NCBI GenBank assembly: GCA_009693345.1
Contig: SHXL01000005.1
Span: 1 to 33,226 of the forward strand
Reading direction: 5' to 3'
Length of the DNA stretch: 33,226 nucleotides
Origin: Betaproteobacteria bacterium
GTDB taxonomy: Bacteria; Pseudomonadota; Gammaproteobacteria; Burkholderiales; SG8-39
Position numbers and translations under genes: made by a program. A model generated the notes under the pieces. That model had not been told where the DNA came from. It did no database searches and saw only the letters and a program-made list of their open reading frames with translations. Position 1 is the stretch's first letter. Each line of letters opens with the position of its first letter. Positions 25,461-33,150 of the stretch are shown here, piece after piece.

Positions 25461-26648
25461 TCACAGAACGCCCGCCGTGCGCAGCGCGCGCACGCGCGCC
25501 GCGTCGTAGCCGATTTCCGCCAGCAGCGCCTCGGTGTGCTCGCCCAGAACCGGTGCCGCCTGCGCCGGGTGCGGCGCACCGGTGCGCACCGGGGACGCCA
25601 CCAGGCGGACCGAGCGGCCGTCGGTGTAGGCGAATTCGATCACGCGCTGCTGTTCGGCGACAAAGGGATTGCGCAGCGCCTGTTCGATATCGTTCACCGG
25701 CGCGACCGGCACCTTGCCATTCAGCTGTTCGAGCCACGCAGCCGTGGTTCTCTGCATGAGCGCCGCATCGAGCAATTGCGTCACGCGGACACGGTTGGCA
25801 AGTCTTGCCTTGTAGGTGGCGAGTTCGGGATCGGTCGCCCACTCGGGGTGGCCGAGCTCGCCGGCGAGCACGCCCCAGAACTTTTCCTTGTTGCACATCA
25901 CGAAGAGCCAACCGTCCCGGGTGCGGTAGAGCTGGCTGGGCGTCAGCGAAGGGTGTGCCGAGCGCGGTTCGCGGCCCTGCACGTGTCCGGCGTTCAGATA
26001 CCAGGCGGCAAGGTAGCTGAGGTTGTGCAGCGCGACGTCGAACAAGCTGACGTCCACATCGCGCCCGACACCGGTCTGGCGCGCGTCCAGCAACCCGGCC
26101 ACCAGGCCGTAGGCGCAGGCCAGCCCGGTCATCAGATCGACGACGGACAGGCCGTAGCGGGCCGGCGGCCCATCGGGCTCGCCGGTCACCGACAGATGTC
26201 CGGCCTCGGCTTGCATCAGGTAATCGTAGCCCGGCCACGCAGCGCGCGAGCCCTCTCGCCCATACGCGGACAAGTGCGCGCACACGATTTTCGGGTTGAC
26301 GTCCATGAGAGCGTCGTAGGTCAAGCCGAGCATGGCTGGCTTGTCGCCGCGCAGATTGTCGAGCACGCCGTCGGCGCTGCGCGCCAGGTCGCGAAACACC
26401 TGCCGGCCTTGTGGATGCTTCAGATTGAGCACCACCGATTTCTTGTTGCGATTGAAGGTCTGGAAGAACTGGCTGTCACCTGGTCCGTTGAAATACGGCC
26501 CGACGTGGCGGCCGATATCGCCGCCTTCGGCCGGATTCTCGATCTTGATGACTTCGGCGCCGAGGTCCGCGAGGTAAGTGGAGCCGAAAGGCCCCGCGCC
26601 GTACTGCTCCACGGCGAGAACCCGCACGCCCGCCAGAGGCAGCGCCAT
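25461..26648 (-). CDS. CaiB/BaiF (family III) CoA-transferase, first of the operon
   Basis: 395 residues from the ATG at 26648 (MALPLAGVRVLAVEQYGAGP); the frame is open far upstream but overlaps the acyl-CoA dehydrogenase gene there. Landmarks are LADLGAEVIKIENPAEGGDI, FNRNKKSVVLNLKHPQGRQV, LDNLRGDKPAMLGLTYDAL, CAHLSAYGREGSRAAWPGYD and YGLSVVDLMTGLACAYGLVA with the predicted catalytic Asp. It ends LGEHTEALLAEIGYDAARVR. The position directly after the acyl-CoA dehydrogenase suggests that it makes the CoA ester which that enzyme oxidises. Confidence 0.92.
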   Translation of the reverse strand: MALPLAGVRVLAVEQYGAGPFGSTYLADLGAEVIKIENPAEGGDIGRHVGPYFNGPGDSQFFQTFNRNKKSVVLNLKHPQGRQVFRDLARSADGVLDNLRGDKPAMLGLTYDALMDVNPKIVCAHLSAYGREGSRAAWPGYDYLMQAEAGHLSVTGEPDGPPARYGLSVVDLMTGLACAYGLVAGLLDARQTGVGRDVDVSLFDVALHNLSYLAAWYLNAGHVQGREPRSAHPSLTPSQLYRTRDGWLFVMCNKEKFWGVLAGELGHPEWATDPELATYKARLANRVRVTQLLDAALMQRTTAAWLEQLNGKVPVAPVNDIEQALRNPFVAEQQRVIEFAYTDGRSVRLVASPVRTGAPHPAQAAPVLGEHTEALLAEIGYDAARVRALRTAGVL

Positions 26649-26662
26649 GGTCGGACCGTGTC

Positions 26663-27817
26663 TCAAATCCGATTTCGCGCCACCAACTGCTTGGCGATGA
26701 TGATGCGCTGCATCTCGTTGGTGCCTTCGCCGATGCACATCAGCGGCGCGTCGCGGTAGTAGCGCTCGATGTTGAACTCCTTCGAATAGCCGTAGGCGCC
26801 GTGGATGCGCATCGCCTCGATGGCGTTCTCCAGCGCCGCTTCGGAGGCGAACAGTTTGGCCATGCCCGCTTCCATGTCGCATCGTTCGCCCCGGTCGAAG
26901 GCCGCTGCCGCCTGCTCGACGAGCAGGCGCGAAGCCTCGACGCGTGTCGCCATGTCGGCGAGCTTGAGCTGGATCGCCTGGTGCTCGCAGATCGGCTTGC
27001 CAAAGGTCTTGCGTACCTGCGCATAGGCGACCGATTCGTTCAGCGCGGCCCGGGCGATGCCGACGCCGCGTGCCGCCACGTTGATGCGGCCAAGCTCCAG
27101 GCCCCCCATCACCTGCTGCATGCCCTTGCCCTCGACGCCGCCCACCAGGTCCTGCGCCGATACGCGGTAGTTGTCGAACACGAGTTCGGCGGAATCGATG
27201 CCCTTGTAGCCCAGCTTCTCGAGCTTGCGGCTGTGGCTGAAGCCGGACCCCTTGAGGCAGATGAAGCAGCTCATGCCCTTGTGCGCGGGGGAAACCTTCG
27301 TATCGGTTTTCACCAGCAGGGCGACGACGTGGCCGTAGATGCCATTGGAGATCCAGGTCTTGGTGCCGTTGACGATGTAGTCGCCGCCGTCGCGCCGCGC
27401 GGCGGTACGGATCGCCTGCAGGTCGGTGCCGCAGTCGGGTTCGGTCAGCGCGAGTCCGCCGCGCAGCTCGCCGGAGGCGAATTTCGGCAACCACCTGCTG
27501 CGCTGTTCCTCGGTGCCCGCGCGCTGCACCAGGGACGCCATGATGAGGTGAGAATTGATGATGCCGGCGAGCGACATCCAGATCTCGGTGATGCGCTCGA
27601 TCAGCTTGGCGTAGGTACTGGCGGACAGGCCCAGGCCGCCGTATTCCTCGCGGATGATGCAGCCGAACAAGCCCATCGCCTTCATCTTCTCGACGATTTC
27701 CGCCGGCCACACGTCGTTGGCCTCGAGTTCGCGCACGTGCGGCTTTACCTCGCGTTCGAGAAAACGCGAGACCGCATCGAGGATGGCGGATTCCTTGTCG
27801 TCAATCGGCTGGCTCAT
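26663..27817 (-). CDS. Acyl-CoA dehydrogenase
   Basis: 384 residues, the standard length, from the ATG at 27817 with GAGGGAGA upstream. Landmarks are LFGCIIREEYGGLGLSASTY, ALTEPDCGTDLQAIRTAARR (FAD and substrate loop), YIVNGTKTWISNGIYGHVV, GIARAALNESVAYAQVRKTF, the central helices, and RDAPLMCIGEGTNEMQRIII with the catalytic-Glu region typical of short-chain enzymes. It oxidises an acyl-CoA to a 2-enoyl-CoA with FAD, passing electrons to ETF. Paired with a MaoC hydratase upstream and a CitE lyase at the operon end, it resembles methylsuccinyl-CoA-type routes, but the substrate is not shown by sequence alone. Confidence 0.93.
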   Translation of the reverse strand: MSQPIDDKESAILDAVSRFLEREVKPHVRELEANDVWPAEIVEKMKAMGLFGCIIREEYGGLGLSASTYAKLIERITEIWMSLAGIINSHLIMASLVQRAGTEEQRSRWLPKFASGELRGGLALTEPDCGTDLQAIRTAARRDGGDYIVNGTKTWISNGIYGHVVALLVKTDTKVSPAHKGMSCFICLKGSGFSHSRKLEKLGYKGIDSAELVFDNYRVSAQDLVGGVEGKGMQQVMGGLELGRINVAARGVGIARAALNESVAYAQVRKTFGKPICEHQAIQLKLADMATRVEASRLLVEQAAAAFDRGERCDMEAGMAKLFASEAALENAIEAMRIHGAYGYSKEFNIERYYRDAPLMCIGEGTNEMQRIIIAKQLVARNRI

Positions 27818-27846
27818 GCGTTGTCTCCCTCGCTGCCGGCAGATGC

Positions 27847-28365
27847 TCAATAGTCCATCTTGTCTTCGGCGGCGTGGCCCTGCATCGGCAGGAGCGCGGA
27901 GCGCTCGAAACGCATGAACACCGCGCCGTCTGTTTTCCGGCCGGTGGTGCGCACGGTGACGATGCCGTGGTGGGGACGCGATTTCGACGTCCTGACATCG
28001 ATGACCTCGGATTCCGCGTACAGCGTGTCGCCGACGAAAACCGGGCCCACCAACTTGACCTTGTCCCAGCCAAGGTTGGCGACCGCCTTGTGGCTGAAAT
28101 CCGATACCGTCATCCCGGTGACGATCGCGAGCGTCAGGCAGGAGTTCACCAGCGGTTTGCCGAATTCCGCATTGGCGCCGTAGGCGTTGTCGCTGTGCAG
28201 CGGGTGCTGGTTCATCGTCAGCAGCGAAAACCAGATGTTGTCGGCTTCGGTGACCGTGCGGCCCGGCCGGTGTTCGTAGACGTCGCCAAGCTTGAAATCT
28301 TCGTAGTAGCGGCCGATCGACTCGCGATAGCGATTCGGCCCGATCTGCCTGGTTCGGCTGGACAT
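27847..28365 (-). CDS. MaoC-type enoyl-CoA hydratase
   Basis: 172 residues; GGGGGAG precedes the ATG at 28365. Hot-dog fold with the MaoC active-site segment SLLTMNQHPLHSDNAYGANA (Asp/His pair near 55-58) and LVGPVFVGDTLYAESEVIDV. The sequence SKSRPHHGIVTVRT is typical of the mesaconyl-CoA/itaconyl-CoA hydratase-like group of single-domain MaoC proteins, a resemblance from memory. It would add water to an enoyl-CoA made by the adjacent dehydrogenase. First gene of the operon, downstream of the palindromic operator candidate. Confidence 0.9.
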   Translation of the reverse strand: MSSRTRQIGPNRYRESIGRYYEDFKLGDVYEHRPGRTVTEADNIWFSLLTMNQHPLHSDNAYGANAEFGKPLVNSCLTLAIVTGMTVSDFSHKAVANLGWDKVKLVGPVFVGDTLYAESEVIDVRTSKSRPHHGIVTVRTTGRKTDGAVFMRFERSALLPMQGHAAEDKMDY

Positions 28366-28468
28366 GCGCGCTGCTCCCCCGGGATCGGCGCCGGCGGCAC
28401 GCAGTCATCCTGTTGTCCGGACAAAGTTTGCTTGGCAACCAGCCCGACTGTCAAGTCGTGGGTCGCGC
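28366..28468. promoter_or_regulatory. Promoter region of the twelve-gene operon
   Basis: 103 bases between the MaoC gene start and the 3' end of the PEBP gene, both on the - strand. On the - strand a TTGCCA (28438-28433) may be a -35 box; no strong -10 is seen, CAGGAT (28412-28407) being the closest at a long 20-base spacing. A perfect palindrome lies between them. Confidence 0.5.
28413..28424. promoter_or_regulatory. Perfect palindrome TTGTCCGGACAA, candidate GntR operator
   Basis: A 12-base perfect dyad lies 48-59 bases upstream of the MaoC start, in the only sizeable gap before the operon. Its size and symmetry suit a dimeric GntR-family regulator such as the one encoded fourth in the operon. 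It overlaps the likely core promoter, so binding would repress. Confidence 0.6.
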
Positions 28469-28960
28469 TCAGCGCCGGAACAGGCCGGTCAGGCTCGCCT
28501 TCGCCAGGGTATTGAAGTTGAGGTAGAAACCGACCACCGCGGCCGAGGTGTCGGCACTGACCGGCAGCCTGTCCAGGCTCACCGCGAAAACGGTGAATAA
28601 GTAGCGGTGCACCTCGCCCTCGGGCGGACACGGACCTCCATATCCAGGCTTGCCGAAATCGGTTCGCACCTCGAGCGCGCCGGCCGGCAGCTTGCCTACG
28701 GCAGGATCGCCCGCGCCAAGAGGCAGCGAACTGATGCCGGGCGGGATATTGGCGACCACCCAGTGCCAAAATCCGCTGCCCGTGGGGGCGTCCGGATCGA
28801 AGCAGGTGAGTGCGAAACTCTTGACGCCCGCGGGCGCGCCGCTCCAAGAGAGCTGCGGCGATCGGTTGCCGCCCTTGCAGCCGAAGCCATAGACCTCGGA
28901 CAGGATATGGTCGGCACCCAGGTAGTCGCCGTTCCTGAAGTTCTCGCTGGTCAGTTTCAT
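28469..28960 (-). CDS. YbhB/YbcL family Raf-kinase-inhibitor-like protein (PEBP)
   Basis: 163 residues from the ATG at 28960 (MKLTSENFRNGDYLGADHIL); a GTG seven codons earlier is less likely. PEBP motifs are visible: GGNRSPQLSWSGAPAGVKSF, ALTCFDPDAPTGSGFWHWVV (ligand pocket) and PCPPEGEVHRYLFTVFAVS (the P-x-G-x-H-R-Y motif). Bacterial PEBP proteins bind small anions; their role is mostly unknown. No signal peptide, so cytoplasmic. It is on the same strand as the catabolic operon but separated from it by the promoter region. Confidence 0.93.
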   Translation of the reverse strand: MKLTSENFRNGDYLGADHILSEVYGFGCKGGNRSPQLSWSGAPAGVKSFALTCFDPDAPTGSGFWHWVVANIPPGISSLPLGAGDPAVGKLPAGALEVRTDFGKPGYGGPCPPEGEVHRYLFTVFAVSLDRLPVSADTSAAVVGFYLNFNTLAKASLTGLFRR

Positions 28961-29060
28961 CGCTGGTACCCCCGCAGACACAGATGGTGCAGTAGAGTAA
29001 CAGCGGTCCAGGTGAAAAACCCTTCAGGTCAGTGCCGGATCGAAAACTCGGAGCAGAACC

Positions 29061-29786
29061 TTGATCGATCCCGCTACCGGAGCACTGCCGTTCGCCCCCG
29101 GGGTGCCCGCCGCGACCCCGGACGAGGCGCTACTGTCCAGGCGCAGCGTGCGCGCATTCAAGCCCGACGCCGTGCCGCTCGCGCTGGTCGAGGAGATCCT
29201 CGCGCTCGCCAGCCGGACTCCTTCCGGCACCAATATCCAGCCCTGGAAAGTGCGCGTGCTGGCCGGCGCGGTGCGCGACCGCATCAGCGCGGCGATGCTG
29301 GAAGCGTATGCGGTCGAGGGCGCGGAGAGTTTCAAGCGGCCTTACAACTACTACCCCGTGAAATGGCGCGAACCCTACCTTGCGAGGCGCCGCAAGCTCG
29401 GCTGGGATCTGTACGGCCTGCTCGGCATCAGCCGCGACAACAAGGCCGGCATGGACGCGCAATACACGCGGAACTACAAGTTTTTCGATGCGCCGGTCGC
29501 CTTGATTTTCACGCTGGATGCTGACATGGAGACCGGCAGCTGGCTCGATTACGGCATGTTCCTGCAGAGCATCATGCTTGCCGCGCGCGCCAAGGGGCTG
29601 GACACCTGCGCCCAAGCGGCGATCGCCAACGCGCACCGGGTATTGCGCCGCGAACTCGCCATTCCCGACTCGGAACAGATCGTCTGCGGCATGTCGCTCG
29701 GCTATGCGCGCGACGACATCGTCAATCACCTAGTCACCGCACGCGAGCCGGTGCGCAGTTTCACTCGCTTTCTCGGCTTCGAATGA
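29061..29786 (+). CDS. Nitroreductase family protein
   Basis: 241 residues from a TTG at 29061 with GGAG seven bases upstream. FMN-binding landmarks are LLSRRSVRAFKPDAVPLALV near 25, LASRTPSGTNIQPWKVRVL near 50 and GMFLQSIMLAARAKGLDTCA near 170, followed by the C-terminal CGMSLGYARDDIVNHL. It is an NAD(P)H- and FMN-dependent reductase of the NfsB/PnbA type, acting on nitro compounds, quinones or enones. The amidohydrolase gene follows after 35 bases, and the two may be co-transcribed. Confidence 0.9.
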   Translation: MIDPATGALPFAPGVPAATPDEALLSRRSVRAFKPDAVPLALVEEILALASRTPSGTNIQPWKVRVLAGAVRDRISAAMLEAYAVEGAESFKRPYNYYPVKWREPYLARRRKLGWDLYGLLGISRDNKAGMDAQYTRNYKFFDAPVALIFTLDADMETGSWLDYGMFLQSIMLAARAKGLDTCAQAAIANAHRVLRRELAIPDSEQIVCGMSLGYARDDIVNHLVTAREPVRSFTRFLGFE

Positions 29787-29821
29787 CGCAAGCTTAGGGA
29801 ACCACCGACAAGGAGACTGTC

Positions 29822-30922
29822 ATGCGACTACCCTATCGGGTCATCGACGCCGATGGCCATATCGACGAAAAGCATGTGAACTGGGCCGAGCGCGTGCCCG
29901 AGCGCTTCCGCAAGGACGCACCCTGCTGGGTGAGCTACCCCGATGGGCGCAAGCACATGGTCGTCGAGGGCAAGCTCTGGCCCACGCGCCGCGACTTCTA
30001 CGGCGCGCTCGGCATGTGGCCCGAACCGAAAAAAGCGCCGCATATCTGGGGCTGGGATCGCGAAGGCATGCAGGACCCGCACCAGCGCATTCCCGACATG
30101 GACCTGGAGGGCATCGACACCGCGGTGCTGTTCGGCACCTTCGTCGGCCTGGGCGCGCTCGCGTCGATGGAGGACCCGGGGCTCGCCGCCGCCGTCTGCA
30201 CGGCCTACAACGACTGGCTCGCCGAATACTGCGCGCCCTACCCCGAGCGCCTGAAGGGCATCGCCATCGTGCCTTGGCAGGATCCGCAGGCCGCGCGCAA
30301 GGAAATGCGCCGCGCGGTCGAACGCAAGGGCATGGTCGGCGTCGTCGCCTTGAGCAACTTCGGCGGGCATCTGCTGCACGAGCCGCAGTTCGACCCGCTC
30401 TGGCAGGAGGCCGAAGGGCTCGGCGTGCCGGTCTGCGTGCATATCATCTCCAACAATTCGGTTGGCATCGACCGCTTCGACCGCTACGTGTTCAAGCACG
30501 CCTTCTACCCGCTGGATTCGATGATCTCGGTCGCCTCGTTTACGGCCGGAGGCGTGCTGGAGCGTTTTCCCAAGCTCAAGGTGTCGTTCATGGAAGCAGG
30601 CGTGGGCTGGGTGCCCTGGGTCGTGGATCGCCTGCACGAGCACTACGAACTGCTGCCGCACATGTTGCCCTGGCAGAAGCGCGACCCGCGGGACTGGATC
30701 AAGAGCGACAACGTGCATTTCAGCGTTGAGCCGGAAGAATCCACGATCGCCTACGTCGCCCGGACAATCGGCGAGGAGCGGCTCATGTACGCCTCCGACT
30801 ACTCGCACTGGGACTGCCAGTGCCCGGAGTCGGTGAAACTGCTCAACGAACAAAAGGACCTCGGCGAGGGCTTCAAGCGCAAGCTGTTCGGTGAAAACGC
30901 GGCGCGATTGTTCGGTATCTGA
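29822..30922 (+). CDS. Amidohydrolase family protein (ACMSD/2,3-dihydroxybenzoate-decarboxylase-like)
   Basis: 366 residues, with AAGGAGA before the ATG. A TIM-barrel amidohydrolase of the amidohydro_2 group: VIDADGHIDEKHVNWAERV at the start gives the metal-site acid and His, then VPVCVHIISNNSVGI (barrel His), FPKLKVSFMEAGVGWVPWVV and RLMYASDYSHWDCQCPESV (conserved Asp and final barrel strand). It ends FGENAARLFGI, as is usual for this group. Members hydrolyse or decarboxylate aromatic or cyclic acids using one metal ion. Substrate unknown; followed nine bases later by a dehydrogenase gene. Confidence 0.9.
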   Translation: MRLPYRVIDADGHIDEKHVNWAERVPERFRKDAPCWVSYPDGRKHMVVEGKLWPTRRDFYGALGMWPEPKKAPHIWGWDREGMQDPHQRIPDMDLEGIDTAVLFGTFVGLGALASMEDPGLAAAVCTAYNDWLAEYCAPYPERLKGIAIVPWQDPQAARKEMRRAVERKGMVGVVALSNFGGHLLHEPQFDPLWQEAEGLGVPVCVHIISNNSVGIDRFDRYVFKHAFYPLDSMISVASFTAGGVLERFPKLKVSFMEAGVGWVPWVVDRLHEHYELLPHMLPWQKRDPRDWIKSDNVHFSVEPEESTIAYVARTIGEERLMYASDYSHWDCQCPESVKLLNEQKDLGEGFKRKLFGENAARLFGI

Positions 30923-30930
30923 GCGCCGCC

Positions 30931-31914
30931 ATGAGCCCGGTTTCGAAACTCCCGGTCGTGCTGCTCGGCCGGATGTATCACCCGCAAGGCGAAGAGCGCC
31001 TGCGAGCGGAGGTGCCCGTCGAGATCCTCGAGAAACCGACGCCCGAGAATGTCGTCGCCGCGCTGCGCACGGCGAGCGGCGTATTCGTGCGCTACCCCAA
31101 CCGCCTGAAGGCCAAGGCGATCGCGGGTGCGGAACACCTGCGCATCATCAGCGCCTCGGGGCGCGGTACAGACGCGATCGACCTGGAGGCCGCCACCGCA
31201 CGCGGCATTCCCGTGGTCAACCAACCGGCGTTCGGCATCGTCCCCGTCACCGAGCACACCATCGGCGTAATGATCGCGTTCGCGAAGAACCTGCTGCCGC
31301 TGAACAGGCTCACGCACGCGGGCAAGGGGTGGCCGGCGCAGAAAGACTACCGGCGCACCGAGCTGCGCGGCAAGACGCTCGGCGTGATTGGCCTCGGCAA
31401 CATCGGCGAGGAGATCGCGCGCTGTTGCACGCAGGCGTTCAGGATGCGGGTCCTCGCCTACGATCCGTATGTGCCGGCGGCGAAGGCCGTGCGCGTTGGC
31501 GCGGAGTGGACGAGCGACCTGGGGCGCATTTGGCGCGAGTCGGACTTCGTCTCGGTGCACGCCGAGCTCACCGAGGAGACCCGCGGCATGGTCGGCGAGT
31601 CAGAATTACGCGCGATGCAGCCGCACGCGATCCTTATCAACACGGCGCGCGGACCGATCGTGCAGGCGAAGGCGCTCGCCGACGCGCTGCGCGAGCACCG
31701 CATCGCCGGCGCGTCGCTCGATGTCTACGAAGACGAGCCGTTCAGCGCCGACAGCCCGCTTGCGGGCCTGGAGAATGTGATTCTTTCACCGCACACCGGC
31801 GGCCTGACCGAAGAAGCGCTGCATGGCATGGCGCTGTCGGCCGCCGACCAGATCCTGCAGGCGCTGCGCGGCGAGCGCCCGCCGCATGTGGTCAACCCGC
31901 AAGTCTGGCGCTAG
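30931..31914 (+). CDS. D-2-hydroxyacid dehydrogenase (phosphoglycerate dehydrogenase-like)
   Basis: 327 residues. The Rossmann motif is GKTLGVIGLGNIGEEIARCC near 148. The catalytic Arg is in ISASGRGTDAIDLEAATARG or the later INTARGPIVQ; the Glu is in SLDVYEDEPFS and the His in ILSPHTGGLTEEAL. It reduces or oxidises a 2-oxo/2-hydroxy acid with NAD(H). No ACT or other regulatory domain, so a catabolic dehydrogenase and not SerA. Between the amidohydrolase and hydratase genes in a tight + strand operon. Confidence 0.92.
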   Translation: MSPVSKLPVVLLGRMYHPQGEERLRAEVPVEILEKPTPENVVAALRTASGVFVRYPNRLKAKAIAGAEHLRIISASGRGTDAIDLEAATARGIPVVNQPAFGIVPVTEHTIGVMIAFAKNLLPLNRLTHAGKGWPAQKDYRRTELRGKTLGVIGLGNIGEEIARCCTQAFRMRVLAYDPYVPAAKAVRVGAEWTSDLGRIWRESDFVSVHAELTEETRGMVGESELRAMQPHAILINTARGPIVQAKALADALREHRIAGASLDVYEDEPFSADSPLAGLENVILSPHTGGLTEEALHGMALSAADQILQALRGERPPHVVNPQVWR

Positions 31915-31919
31915 CGCCT

Positions 31920-32711
31920 ATGACTATCCGCTACCAGAAGCGGGGCCACGTGCGGCTCATCACCATCGATCGGCCGGCCAAGATGAACTCGCTCGACTTC
32001 GCGGCAAACGAGGCTCTGATCGAGGCCTGGCGCAAGTTCGACAGCGACGACGATGCTCGCGTCGCGGTCCTCACCGGCGCCGGTAACCGGGCGTTTTGCG
32101 CCGGCGCTGACCTCAAGACCTACACGATGGCCTTCGCGACGCGTCCGGGCCCCGAGTTCCGCCACCGCTACACCAACGGCCCGGGATTCGGCGGCATCAC
32201 GCGCCACCTGGAGACCTGGAAGCCGGTCATCGCCGCGATCAACGGCTATGCGATGTCGGGTGGCCTGGAGCTGGCGCTCGCCTGTGACCTGCGCTTTTGC
32301 TCGCCCAACGCGCAGTTCGCGTTGCAGGACGTCAAATGGGGGTTTCATGCCTGCGACGGCGCGCTGATCCGACTGCCCTGGATCGTCGGGCTGGGCAATG
32401 CGATGGAATTGTTTCTCTCGGGCGATCGCATCGACGCCGATCACGCGCTGCGTATCGGCTTGGTCAATCGCATCGTGCCGCGGAAGAAACTGCTCGCCGA
32501 AGCGATGGCCTATGCGCAGGCGCTGGCGCGGCGCGCACCGCTTGCCCAGCAGCTTGGTAAGGAGGTGATGCTCCGCTCGCTGGGCCGCCCGTTCGAGGAC
32601 GGGTTGCGATTCGAATCCCGGTCGTTCCACGACCTTGCCTTCAGCGCCGACCTGAAAGCCGGGACCGCCGCTTTCCGCCGCAAACGTCCGGCAAAGTTCA
32701 AGGGGCGCTAG
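31920..32711 (+). CDS. Enoyl-CoA hydratase/isomerase family protein
   Basis: 263 residues from the ATG at 31920, five bases after the dehydrogenase stop; the frame is open far upstream but overlaps that gene. Crotonase landmarks are RLITIDRPAKMNSLDFAANE, AFCAGADLKTY (oxyanion hole) and GYAMSGGLELALACDLRFCS with the first catalytic Glu retained. The second Glu region reads KWGFHACDGALIRLPWIVG, without the usual Glu. It ends FRRKRPAKFKGR, a normal family C-terminus, so the gene is complete although a TRAP permease fragment abuts its stop. Confidence 0.9.
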   Translation: MTIRYQKRGHVRLITIDRPAKMNSLDFAANEALIEAWRKFDSDDDARVAVLTGAGNRAFCAGADLKTYTMAFATRPGPEFRHRYTNGPGFGGITRHLETWKPVIAAINGYAMSGGLELALACDLRFCSPNAQFALQDVKWGFHACDGALIRLPWIVGLGNAMELFLSGDRIDADHALRIGLVNRIVPRKKLLAEAMAYAQALARRAPLAQQLGKEVMLRSLGRPFEDGLRFESRSFHDLAFSADLKAGTAAFRRKRPAKFKGR

Positions 32712-33064
32712 CGCACGCAGGTAGAAAATCGCGGGCGCCATCGGCGGCGTCAGGTAGGAGGTCTGGATCATGATCAGGAACAGGATGCAAAACCACAACG
32801 GGTCGAAGCCGGCGCCAATCGCAAGCGGCGTGAACAACGGGACGAAGATCAGCACGATCGATATCCAGTCGAGGAAGAACCTCGCGATGAACAGAATCAG
32901 CATCATCCGCGACAGCAGCATCCAGGGGGTAAGACTCAGCTTGTTGATGATCATGCTCGCGGTGTTGATGCCGCCGCCGCCGATGAACACGCCGGTAAAC
33001 AGCGTTCCGGCGAGCAGCACCGTCATGATCATGGCGGTGATCTTGAGCGTCTTGATCAAGGCTA
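32700..33064 (-). pseudogene. TRAP transporter large permease (DctM) internal fragment
   Basis: On the - strand the frame reads MTVLLAGTLFTGVFIGGGGI, then FFLDWISIVLIFVPLFTPLA, GFDPLWFCILFLIMIQTSYL and TPPMAPAIFYLRALAP. This is the last third of a DctM protein, with the conserved 'QTS.LTPP...A.FYLR..AP' segment. The N-terminal part is absent because the 30-base repeat and insertion sequence start at 33065. The final transmembrane helix is missing because the frame runs into the complete hydratase gene near 32711. It is not a copy of the dctM at 11972, whose matching segment differs. Confidence 0.85.
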
Positions 33065-33094
33065 CGGATAGGACAATCGGTTCATCCGGGTTTT
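33065..33094 (+). repeat. 30-base dispersed repeat, copy 2 (probable insertion-sequence end)
   Basis: Matches 9381-9410 at 29 of 30 positions. It begins where the TRAP permease frame is cut and precedes an ISL3-like transposase gene by 56 bases. That position suits a left terminal repeat of the element. Confidence 0.75.
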
Positions 33095-33150
33095 GCGTGG
33101 GTCGATTCCCGAAGGTGATATAGAAATGGCCTCAAAGGAGGAACGGGGCC

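Noticed and set aside
25461..27710. A single 749-codon - strand frame that could be read as a fusion of acyl-CoA dehydrogenase and CoA-transferase
   Set aside because: The dehydrogenase is encoded in another frame over 26663-27817; only the part from ATG 26648 matches a CoA-transferase. The rest is shadow, so there is no fusion.
32700..33064. Reading the TRAP permease fragment and the - strand frame through 31911 as one long protein
   Set aside because: Beyond IFYLRALAP the frame becomes the antisense of the intact hydratase gene and loses all permease character.
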